Shown here piece after piece: positions 1 to 6,051 of a stretch of 7,172 nt of DNA. The stretch is taken from NCBI GenBank assembly GCA_019419545.1, contig DXZT01000051.1, forward strand, positions 1 through 7,172, in the 5' to 3' direction. The notes under the pieces are model-generated. The model had not been told where the DNA came from. It searched no databases and saw only the letters and a list, made by a program, of their open reading frames with translations. Both the position numbers and the translations under genes were made by a program. Positions within the stretch are counted from its first letter, which is position 1; every line of letters begins with the position of its first letter. This DNA is from Collinsella sp. Its GTDB lineage: Bacteria > Actinomycetota > Coriobacteriia > Coriobacteriales > Coriobacteriaceae.

Positions 1-321
1 AGCTGCGGAAACGCGGGGTCCGTTCAGGCTGTTGCGCTGAGATTGAAAATCAACCCCAGTTGCCCACTTAACATTCGAAACGACCTTGTCAGTCTTGCCA
101 GTCTTGCCGCTCTCATCCACGACATCGGCCTCGAAAATCTGGTAGGCCTTGTACTTCACGCTGCCATTATTGGCATTCTTGTTGATGGTGATGCTGTTGG
201 CCGGAGCCGCCACATTCTCAGCAAACGCCATGGTCACCGGGGCCATGACGCCGCCGAAGCTCAACGCTGCTGTGAGGCCGGCGGTTACTGCCAGGCGTGC
301 GATGTTCTTGCTCATACTCAT
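1..321 (-). CDS. Sortase-dependent pilin subunit, N-terminal part (cut by window edge)
   Basis: This is the third gene of the pilus operon; only its first 107 codons are inside the window and the C-terminus is missing. I chose the ATG at 321-319 because a GAGGA ribosome site lies 7 bases upstream; a second in-frame ATG two codons later is spaced less well. Residues 1-35 look like a signal peptide: basic start (MSMSKNIARL), hydrophobic stretch, likely cleavage after AFA. The mature part begins with SITINK and contains VKYKAYQIFEADVVDE, the YxAYQIF signature seen at the start of many Gram-positive backbone pilins with D2 domains. The same pattern (GYDAYQIFNANVVDG) occurs in the neighbouring 556-residue pilin, so the two are probably paralogues. 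Expected but not visible: pilin motif, isopeptide domains and LPXTG-like signal. Its last place in the operon, probably before a sortase gene, fits the major shaft subunit, but that is inference. Confidence 0.88.
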   Translation of the reverse strand, partial: MSMSKNIARLAVTAGLTAALSFGGVMAPVTMAFAENVAAPANSITINKNANNGSVKYKAYQIFEADVVDESGKTGKTDKVVSNVKWATGVDFQSQRNSLNGPRVSAA

Positions 322-429
322 CTTCTTTTCCTCTGCTTTCTGCTTGATTCCCATTCGATCAATCATCATCTGTCTGTGTCTTAGCATCTACTTCGCTACG
401 TCTCGCCCCGCTCTCTGTGGGGCTGCCAG
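322..429 (-). other. Intergenic spacer between the two pilin genes, with a short GC hairpin
   Basis: A 108-base spacer separates the stop of the 556-residue pilin from the start of the next pilin. Just after the stop, GCCCC (423-419) and GGGGC (409-405) can form a 5-bp stem with a 9-base loop. No U-tract follows, so it is not a standard intrinsic terminator; it could be a weak attenuator or an RNA-processing site that sets subunit ratios. I see no convincing promoter in the spacer, so the downstream pilin is probably read through from the operon promoter. Confidence 0.3.
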
Positions 430-2100
430 CTACTCTTTATGGCTGCCACCTCCCCGCCTGACCAGGAGCGCGACCACGATGAGCGCGGCTCCGGCGACCG
501 CTGCGGCAGTCGCGGCGTACATTGCCATATCGCCAGTCGAGGGCATAAAGCCTCCGGTGGTAATGCTAGGGGGTGTGCCGGTGGGCGTGTTGATGAGCGA
601 CGCCTCCAGGCTGCCCGTCGACCCGTCCGCGCTGTCGGCGCGCAGGGGCGACTCAGCCGTGATGGTGAGTTTGGGCTTGGCGGCGGCCACCTGGTCGACG
701 TCCAGGCCCTCGGCCTTGACCGTCACGCAGCGTGTGCCCTCAAAGGCGGTGTAGCCCTTGGGCGCCTTGAGCTCGCGGACCTCCAGCTTGCCCGAGTCCA
801 CGCCCGAGACGGTCACGCGGCCGTCCTCGCCCGTGGTGACGGTGGCCTTGCCTTGCGCATCCCACGTGCCGTCGGCCGCCAGTGTGCGACCGCGGTCATC
901 GGCGATACTTAGGACCGCCCCGGCAAGCGGCTTGTCGCCGTCGCTGCCGCGCTTGGTGAGCGCGAGATCCCAGGTGTAGGCGCACGCATCGTCGCTCGGC
1001 GTGCTGGTGAAGCCGGCGTCGCCGGACTGATCGGCAAGGGGAGAGCGCGGGTAGCGCAGGTAGACCTCGTTGGGGTTGCCCTTCGCGATGCCGTGGTTGC
1101 ATGCGCTGTTGAGCGGCGCGTTGTACACGGCGACCACGCGGGCACCCGCGGTGAAGGCGTCGGCCCCGCCGAGCGCGGCGATCAGGTCGCCGGTGCGCAC
1201 GGTGAAGGTCTTGCCGTCGGCCGCTACCTTGGTGGCGCACTGGGCCGTGATGTCGGTCCAGCCCTTCGCGGGCTCGGTGCCGGCGCGGCCGTCCTTACCG
1301 GCCGAGACGGCGTCAAAGCCGCCGTCCGTGCCCGCCGCCACGTACACGCGCATGCTCGCGGCCACCTTGGAGAGGTCGAGCCCCGCGCCCATGGTGTCGA
1401 CTAGCTGAACCGCGTAGGTGTCGTAGGCGGCAAGGCCCGCCGGGACCGTGGCCGAGAGGCGCCAGTACAGGTCGTCGGCGACCGTGGCGTCGGCGGCCTT
1501 CTGCCATGCGGCGGTGCTGTCCTCCAGCACGTGCTTGGCGACCTTGGGCGTCGCCGCCTTGGGCTTGACGGTGACGGCGCCACCGCCGACCAGGGCCATG
1601 ATCGGCGCGGTGCCGGCCTCGCCCTGGGCGATGGCGTCGTCGGCGGCGACGATGAGCCAGTAGCCGCAGGACAGCTCGGCCGTCGTGCCCGCGTTAAGGG
1701 CCACGGACACGGCGCCAGAGCTCTGAAGGGAACGAGCGAGCTGTGCGCTCAGCGCGCTCGTAAGGTGGGAATCGGTGTTGAGCCACTCGGCAGCTTCCTG
1801 CGCGGTGGTCTGGGAATTGGGCATGCCAGCGCTGTGCAGCACGGGCAGGACGGCGTCGCGCACGGCGCCGCTTGCCCAGACGAGGTCGGTGGCGATCTTG
1901 GCGTCGTTGTCGCCGTCGACGACGTTGGCGTTAAAGATCTGGTAGGCGTCGTAGCCGCTCGCCACGGTGCCGCTCACCGTGATGGAACCGGTCGAGGTCG
2001 GCGCGGCCTGCGCGGAAGCGGGGAACACAACCGCGCAGGTGCCGATCAGGAGGGCAAGCAGCGCAAACAAGATCGGGAAGGAGCAAACTTTCTTATTCAC
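430..2100 (-). CDS. Pilin with fimbrial D2 and Cna-B/SpaA-type isopeptide domains, MPSTG sorting signal
   Basis: A 556-residue secreted, wall-anchored pilin. I chose the GTG at 2100-2098 because AAGGGAGG lies 8 bases upstream; an ATG 27 codons earlier has no such site and sits inside the preceding gene. Layout: signal peptide about 1-32 (NKKVCSFPILFALLALL, cleavage near ASAQA); N-terminal pilin domain about 36-178 with GYDAYQIF; VTVKPK at 176-181, a degenerate form of the pilin motif VxVYPK whose K181 would be the cross-linking lysine; D2-type domain about 185-375 (PKVAKHV, then LVDTMGAGL with D235, then GNPNEVYLRY); Cna-B/SpaA-type domain about 376-508 with K383 (LALTKRG), E443 in the E-box LEVRELKAPKGY, and N504 in LINTP, a complete isopeptide triad. 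The sorting signal is FMPSTGD (MPSTG 519-523), then a membrane helix 526-547 and the basic tail RRGGGSHKE. It overlaps the adhesin gene by 8 bases. Its GC content is clearly higher than that of its operon neighbours. It could be a minor or a major subunit. Confidence 0.93.
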   Translation of the reverse strand: MNKKVCSFPILFALLALLIGTCAVVFPASAQAAPTSTGSITVSGTVASGYDAYQIFNANVVDGDNDAKIATDLVWASGAVRDAVLPVLHSAGMPNSQTTAQEAAEWLNTDSHLTSALSAQLARSLQSSGAVSVALNAGTTAELSCGYWLIVAADDAIAQGEAGTAPIMALVGGGAVTVKPKAATPKVAKHVLEDSTAAWQKAADATVADDLYWRLSATVPAGLAAYDTYAVQLVDTMGAGLDLSKVAASMRVYVAAGTDGGFDAVSAGKDGRAGTEPAKGWTDITAQCATKVAADGKTFTVRTGDLIAALGGADAFTAGARVVAVYNAPLNSACNHGIAKGNPNEVYLRYPRSPLADQSGDAGFTSTPSDDACAYTWDLALTKRGSDGDKPLAGAVLSIADDRGRTLAADGTWDAQGKATVTTGEDGRVTVSGVDSGKLEVRELKAPKGYTAFEGTRCVTVKAEGLDVDQVAAAKPKLTITAESPLRADSADGSTGSLEASLINTPTGTPPSITTGGFMPSTGDMAMYAATAAAVAGAALIVVALLVRRGGGSHKE

Positions 2101-2116
2101 GACGCTCGCCTCCCTT
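2093..2116 (-). promoter_or_regulatory. Overlapping stop/start (GTGAATAA) with internal Shine-Dalgarno
   Basis: The stop codon TAA of the adhesin gene (2095-2093) lies inside the start of the next pilin: GTGAATAA spans 2100-2093, an 8-base overlap. A strong AAGGGAGG site (2116-2109) lies within the last codons of the adhesin. This arrangement usually means the second gene is translated in part by ribosomes finishing the first. Confidence 0.8.
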
Positions 2117-5100
2117 CGCATTCGCCTTGCGACGAATGTGCATCCAGGCCGCAGCAGCGCAAAGCACCGCCGCGCCGGCAAGGTACGTCAGAGTGACGCC
2201 CGACATACCAGAAAGGGGCAAAGAGGTGGAGTAGGTGTTGGTGAAGACCGGAACGCTCTGTTCCTTGCCAGTGGCCTCGTCCTTAGCTGGAACGTAGGTG
2301 ACCGGCTTTTGCTCTTTCTCGGGGATATCCTTGCCATCGGCATTGACGATCTTGGTGTAGGTCACATCGCACTTGATCGTCTTATCAGACTGATCAGTTG
2401 CCGTGACCGTGATCTTGTAGACCGACTTGTCGTATTTGTAGTTCGCGAACGGTGTGGTCGGCTGCTGTTCGCGGACGTAATAGGTAAAGGTCTTGCTTGC
2501 ACCCCGACCAGTAGAGTCAGACTCGAGTTTGTCGAGCTGATTGAGCGCGTACTCAATCTTGCCGAAACTCAGAGTCTGGGACTTATCGGCGCCAGGCTGG
2601 GTCGACTTACTCTCAACGATCTTCGAGAAGTCCTCGTCGGTTGCAAGCTGAAGCGTAAACTCCTTCATCTCGCCGCCCTCAACGACCTTAGTCGCCTTAG
2701 GAGTCCAAGAGCCGCTGGAGGTATAGGGCACGATTCTATTGGTAAAGGTCGGGTTACCATTTTTACCGATAGCAACCGTAGCCGTTGTGTTGTCCTCTGA
2801 GTACCCAACGGAATAGTCTCCGGAATCAAGTGGTACGAAGTCCTTATCGTCCTCGGCCTTTTTATAGACAGCTACCGTTTGTACCTTGTAATAGTTAATC
2901 TTGAACCCCATGAGAGTTTCAGAGTGGGACGAATCGTCCTCAACTGTTGCCTTGATCTTGTAAATGGTCTTATCGAATTTAGTGTCCAATTCGTTTTCGC
3001 CGCTGATGGGTTCCTCAACGAGATAGAAAACGTATTGTCCCGAAGAATAGTCCTTGCCAGAGTCGAAGGTGATACTGCCGCTTGATTGATCAACAGTCGC
3101 CTCACCCGCACCACTGCAATCGCCCATATCTAATGTGCCGTCATCTTTCCAAGAAGGCGCCTTGGCACCGGTACCATCCTGGCGCAGCAGCTGGAACTTG
3201 TACGCGTGCCCATTAAGGTTTTGCTTGTTTTCCTTTGCATCCACAAGCACCTTAGTGGCGTTGAGTTTCATGCTCGGGTAAACCCTCAGATCATTGACTT
3301 CGCCAACGACAAGATCGCCGTTGGTCATGATGCCGCCACCATGGGTATAGGAGTAGTTACCGCTGATGATGGTCGTAGCCTCTGCCTGCGCCTTTTCCTT
3401 GGCATCGGGTGTCGGATTAGCCTTAAGGCCGAACATCCACTTAGCCTCGGCACCGCCGTTGGCGTCAATGGTAATCGGTACACCGTCGCAAGTGCCCCGC
3501 CAACCAGCCGATCTGCCGCCCAGCATCTTGCCAAAAACGACAGCGATTGTCTTATCCGCGCCATTCTTATTACGGACCAAGAAGAAATCCTCATGGCCGG
3601 AATTTTGGAAGGAATGAGTAACGTAATTTTCTTCATCGCGGTCTTCAGTTTTGTTGTCGCCGCCAGCGGAATAATGATACGCTGGATGCTTATGTTCATT
3701 TTGATCAAGGTCTGGCAGCTTTTTGCCATATTGATCAACGTTATCTGTGTTGTCATAGATAGCAGCGCCATTTGAGTGCGAAACGATTGTCTCGCCCGTA
3801 GGACAAGCACCGACGCCACCGCCCCAGCCACCGGCGCGATTATTAGTGATCAGCGTCTTGAAAATATTGAGCCTGCCGCCCTTCTGGATAAAGACGCCAC
3901 CGCCGCCCCAGTCGCCGCCACGGCCGTCAGTGCTGCCCGTCATGGTCTTGTTGTTGGTGATGTAAATCTTGTTGGGCGTGTCCGGCTTAGTCCCAATATC
4001 GCCGGTAGTACCGGTGGAAATACGGAGACCACCGCCCTCAGCGTTTTCAGATTTGTTGCCGGCAATCGTGCCACCTGTCATGGTAAACGTAATCGCCCGG
4101 TTCCAGAAGCCAGCATAAATTCCGCCACCGGCCTCTTTGGAGTAGTTGGCCGTAACAGAACCGCCCGTCATGGTCAGTGATCCCTTTTTATTATCACTGC
4201 TCGTTGATGCAATGCCGCCGCCACCGAGGAGACCGTTGTTGTAAATTTCCTTAATAGCGACTTGAGCTTCAACTCGGTTGTTAGTTATATTGGCAGAACC
4301 ACTGATGGTTACGGTTGCACCCTTGGTATAAACACCACCACCGTAGCCGCCGGTGTCGGCGCTTCCGCCATTGCTGACAGGAACGGCATACGTAGCGTTG
4401 CCCGAGATGACACCGCCGGAGAGATTCAACGTGACACCGCTATCGGCAAAAATGCCACCACCGGAAGCAGCCTTATTCGCTGCGATCACGCCGTCGGTCA
4501 TGTTGACCGTGACTTTCGCGCCGTTTACGCACAGGCCGCCGCCCCAGCCGCCATGTTGCTGATTGAGATTCGCGCCAGTAATAAAACCGCCATTGATATT
4601 CACCTGAGTTTCATTGCTTTTCCCCTCGGCAAAGATGATATGACCGTTGTTGGCCAAATCCCTCGGTGTCGTGATCATGCCACCGTTGAGGTTAAGCGTG
4701 CCGCCATCCGCAACAGAGATGACCTGTTGGACCGAACCCCTGTTGGATGCAGCAACGATTGCGCCGAAACCGCTGACGACATGCTCAGTCGTGGTTTCAG
4801 TGGTGGTGGTGCCAAGGGTATCTGCGTTAGGCGCGCTCGTGGTTTCATAATAGGTTAAGCTCTGAGGAGTACCTTTGTTGTCACCGGTCCATGCCATAGT
4901 TGCAAGCTTGCCAGGATTGTTATCAACGACCGAAGGTGTATCGCTAACATGGGCAGAGTCTTCAACGGTAAGCGCACCGCTCTCTACCGTAATGAACGTG
5001 TCGTTATTACCAACGCGGTAATAAAGCTTGTGACCCGCAAGGTCGATTGTAGTATTTTGCCTGATAGTGATTGGCACACTTGAACTAATGTCAGCCTTAA

Positions 5101-5593
5101 GACGTAGTTTATCGGGTTTAGTCGGGGCGTTAAGGTACGCTGTCAGGTCTCCGTCACTCGCCAGCAGCGTGTACCCATCCTTATCTTTTTGAAGTCCCGA
5201 AACCTCACCTTCATTTGCAACAGTAGCGACCTTATAGACAGACTGTCCATCATCCGCGGGCTGCGCAGCGCTCTCGGCTCCCGTGTCATCAGACGACGGG
5301 GCCGTCCTGAGAGCATCGTCGCCGGTCTCGTCGCCCTCGGTCTCGTCGCTATCCTGGTTTTCGGTATCCCCGTTGTTGGTGTTTTCTACATCAGTAGACT
5401 CACTTGAGGAACCCCCCCCCATCACAGTTCCCTCAGTAGAAACCGCCTGACCATCGTTGGCGATGGCCTGCGAGATCGGGGGCATGACGAGCGACAGTAC
5501 CAGGCTCAACACGGAAGCTCCGCACAAAACGCCTGCCAGTACACGGCGCGTCGCTTTATTACTCTGCTTAGATTTGTCCGAATTCGCTTTCAT
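2093..5593 (-). CDS. Large sortase-anchored beta-helix adhesin with two FctA/Spy0128-like domains (putative pilus tip)
   Basis: An 1166-residue surface protein, first gene of the pilus operon. The ATG start at 5593 follows GGAGGAG by 6 bases. Layout: signal peptide about 1-45; acidic Ser/Thr/Asp/Glu linker about 46-115; residues about 150-610 form a right-handed beta-helix, with repeats of GGG[IVL] followed by short strands and [LM]xxGGxIxxN turns (for example 378-400, 418-440, 457-483, 489-513, 563-586). Residues about 610-745 lack the repeat; one more coil is near 751-765 (HGGGIMTNGDLVVG). Two stalk domains follow, each resembling the FctA domain of streptococcal Spy0128: about 776-954 with K781, E860 and N952 (FTNRI), and about 965-1121 with K969, E1042 and N1119 (FTNTY). 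These triads are my predicted isopeptide residues. The C-terminus has LPLSG (1125-1129), a hydrophobic helix 1132-1151 and a basic tail. I see no pilin-motif lysine, which suits a tip protein. Beta-helices often bind glycans or host surfaces; the ligand is unknown. Codons 58-61 sit on a nine-G run. Confidence 0.93.
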   Translation of the reverse strand: MKANSDKSKQSNKATRRVLAGVLCGASVLSLVLSLVMPPISQAIANDGQAVSTEGTVMGGGSSSESTDVENTNNGDTENQDSDETEGDETGDDALRTAPSSDDTGAESAAQPADDGQSVYKVATVANEGEVSGLQKDKDGYTLLASDGDLTAYLNAPTKPDKLRLKADISSSVPITIRQNTTIDLAGHKLYYRVGNNDTFITVESGALTVEDSAHVSDTPSVVDNNPGKLATMAWTGDNKGTPQSLTYYETTSAPNADTLGTTTTETTTEHVVSGFGAIVAASNRGSVQQVISVADGGTLNLNGGMITTPRDLANNGHIIFAEGKSNETQVNINGGFITGANLNQQHGGWGGGLCVNGAKVTVNMTDGVIAANKAASGGGIFADSGVTLNLSGGVISGNATYAVPVSNGGSADTGGYGGGVYTKGATVTISGSANITNNRVEAQVAIKEIYNNGLLGGGGIASTSSDNKKGSLTMTGGSVTANYSKEAGGGIYAGFWNRAITFTMTGGTIAGNKSENAEGGGLRISTGTTGDIGTKPDTPNKIYITNNKTMTGSTDGRGGDWGGGGVFIQKGGRLNIFKTLITNNRAGGWGGGVGACPTGETIVSHSNGAAIYDNTDNVDQYGKKLPDLDQNEHKHPAYHYSAGGDNKTEDRDEENYVTHSFQNSGHEDFFLVRNKNGADKTIAVVFGKMLGGRSAGWRGTCDGVPITIDANGGAEAKWMFGLKANPTPDAKEKAQAEATTIISGNYSYTHGGGIMTNGDLVVGEVNDLRVYPSMKLNATKVLVDAKENKQNLNGHAYKFQLLRQDGTGAKAPSWKDDGTLDMGDCSGAGEATVDQSSGSITFDSGKDYSSGQYVFYLVEEPISGENELDTKFDKTIYKIKATVEDDSSHSETLMGFKINYYKVQTVAVYKKAEDDKDFVPLDSGDYSVGYSEDNTTATVAIGKNGNPTFTNRIVPYTSSGSWTPKATKVVEGGEMKEFTLQLATDEDFSKIVESKSTQPGADKSQTLSFGKIEYALNQLDKLESDSTGRGASKTFTYYVREQQPTTPFANYKYDKSVYKITVTATDQSDKTIKCDVTYTKIVNADGKDIPEKEQKPVTYVPAKDEATGKEQSVPVFTNTYSTSLPLSGMSGVTLTYLAGAAVLCAAAAWMHIRRKANAKGGERRE
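5412..5420 (-). repeat. G9 homopolymer in the adhesin reading frame (candidate phase-variation tract)
   Basis: On the coding strand the sequence is AT, nine G, then T, encoding M58-G59-G60-G61 in the acidic linker just after the signal peptide. It is the longest single-base run I see in the window. With eight G the frame reads into TAG (5388-5386), 11 codons after and including codon 58; with ten G it reads into TGA (5402-5400), about 8 codons on. The tract is therefore placed so that a one-base slip in either direction abolishes the mature protein. In this copy the gene is in frame (ON). Confidence 0.8.
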
Positions 5594-5599
5594 CGATGT

Positions 5600-5608
5600 C
5601 TCCTCCCC
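5600..5608 (-). promoter_or_regulatory. Strong ribosome binding site of the adhesin gene
   Basis: The minus strand reads GGGGAGGAG, then ACATCG, then ATG. This near-perfect Shine-Dalgarno at 6-base spacing fixes the ATG at 5593 as the start. Confidence 0.8.
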
Positions 5609-5648
5609 AAGAGACCGCGATCTTGCTCTTTCACTATCAAACGTATCT

Positions 5649-5667
5649 GCGCAATCTGTAATTGCGC
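5649..5667. promoter_or_regulatory. Inverted repeat GCGCAAT-N5-ATTGCGC near the predicted transcription start
   Basis: Perfect 7-bp arms (5649-5655 and 5661-5667) are separated by CTGTA. The repeat begins about 15 bases downstream of the candidate -10 box at 5688-5683, so it would lie at the start of the transcript. It could be an operator for a dimeric regulator or a short 5'-leader hairpin. Confidence 0.4.
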
Positions 5668-5682
5668 TCGTTTAGTAATGCA

Positions 5683-5712
5683 ATTATAACGATTGTTTAA
5701 ACATCTGAGCAA
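5683..5712 (-). promoter_or_regulatory. Candidate promoter P1 of the pilus operon
   Basis: A perfect TATAAT (5688-5683) is preceded, with an 18-base spacer, by TTGCTC (5712-5707), a -35 box matching TTGACA only in its first three bases. The start of transcription would be roughly 80 bases ahead of the adhesin ATG. The poor -35 box, which is itself a copy of the repeated hexamer TTGCTC, suggests that activity may depend on a regulator. Confidence 0.5.
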
Positions 5713-5726
5713 CAAAAACCGATAGT

Positions 5727-5756
5727 TTTGTAGTGAGTTCTCAATTCTCTTGACAA
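5727..5756 (-). promoter_or_regulatory. Weaker candidate promoter P2 of the pilus operon
   Basis: TTGTCA (5756-5751, five of six to consensus) and TACAAA (5732-5727, four of six) are separated by 18 bases. This could be a second, upstream start for the operon, but AT-rich DNA yields such matches by chance. Confidence 0.22.
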
Positions 5757-5859
5757 TTGCTCGGATTTGCCTTCGTTTATTCGCTATCTATTTTTTGTTT
5801 CTGCTGGTAATTTAGTTGCCTATTATTTTTTAATGGCATTAGATTTATTTGCACAACAT

Positions 5860-5875
5860 TTTGCTCAAGAGCAAA
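5860..5875. promoter_or_regulatory. Palindrome TTTGCTC-AA-GAGCAAA, candidate operator
   Basis: Perfect 7-bp arms flank a 2-base centre. The arm hexamer TTGCTC also occurs alone, in either orientation, at 5623-5628, 5707-5712 and 5757-5762. A symmetric site plus half sites is typical of a dimeric DNA-binding regulator, which is not encoded in this window. Confidence 0.4.
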
Positions 5876-5885
5876 CATCCTGTGA

Positions 5886-5904
5886 ACGGTCGGAAATCGA
5901 CCGT
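5886..5904. repeat. Inverted repeat ACGGTCG-GAAAT-CGACCGT
   Basis: Perfect 7-bp GC-rich arms surround a 5-base loop inside an otherwise AT-rich region. There is no U-tract on either side, so it is not a classical terminator. It could be a hairpin in a longer leader RNA or an operator; its role is unknown. Confidence 0.35.
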
Positions 5905-6051
5905 GAGCGGGGGTCATTAACCGGGATGAATATCCTACCAAATTGATGAGAATATCTAAAAACCCATCGGTGGTTAGAAGCATGATGTTCAGACAACCAT
6001 ATTTGAATTTTCACACAGATTTTAGGTATCAATTCGACCAAATCGCCTGAG

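Larger units (their letters stand above)
5594..6051. other. AT-rich, gene-free upstream region of the pilus operon
   Basis: This 458-base gap between the pilus operon and the hairpin after the HAD gene has no convincing gene. It is far more AT-rich than the coding regions (the stretch 5765-5875 is especially poor in G and C) apart from a small GC-richer island around 5881-5925. It holds the candidate promoters and inverted repeats listed separately. The short open frames here lack ribosome sites and recognisable protein features. The length and composition suit a multi-input control region or a remnant of transferred DNA. Confidence 0.6.

Noticed and set aside
405..423. Intrinsic terminator between the two pilins
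   Set aside because: The stem is only 5 bp and no U-tract follows, so I list it as a weak hairpin and not as a terminator.
2101..2181. ATG start at 2181 for the second pilin (583 residues)
   Set aside because: It would place an 81-base Arg/Cys-rich extension before the signal peptide and inside the adhesin gene; the GTG at 2100 has a strong ribosome site and gives a normal signal peptide.
149..2800. Long plus-strand open frames opposite the pilins (for example 149-754, 1531-2196, 1967-2800)
   Set aside because: They run antisense to well-supported pilin genes, have no ribosome site or recognisable domain, and their composition (Arg/Gly/Ala/Pro-rich) is that of shadow frames in GC-rich DNA.
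3206..4858. Plus-strand open frames of 189 and 198 codons within the adhesin gene (3206-3775, 4262-4858)
   Set aside because: They mirror the beta-helix gene on the other strand; low-complexity content reflects the Gly-rich repeats read backwards.
5323..5349. Two copies of CGGTCTCGTCGC with 15-base period
   Set aside because: It encodes the acidic linker (Asp/Glu/Thr-rich); only two copies, so low-complexity coding rather than a variable repeat array.
5750..5755. Perfect TTGACA on the plus strand
   Set aside because: There is no -10 box at 16-18 bases and no plus-strand gene downstream; probably chance in AT-rich DNA.
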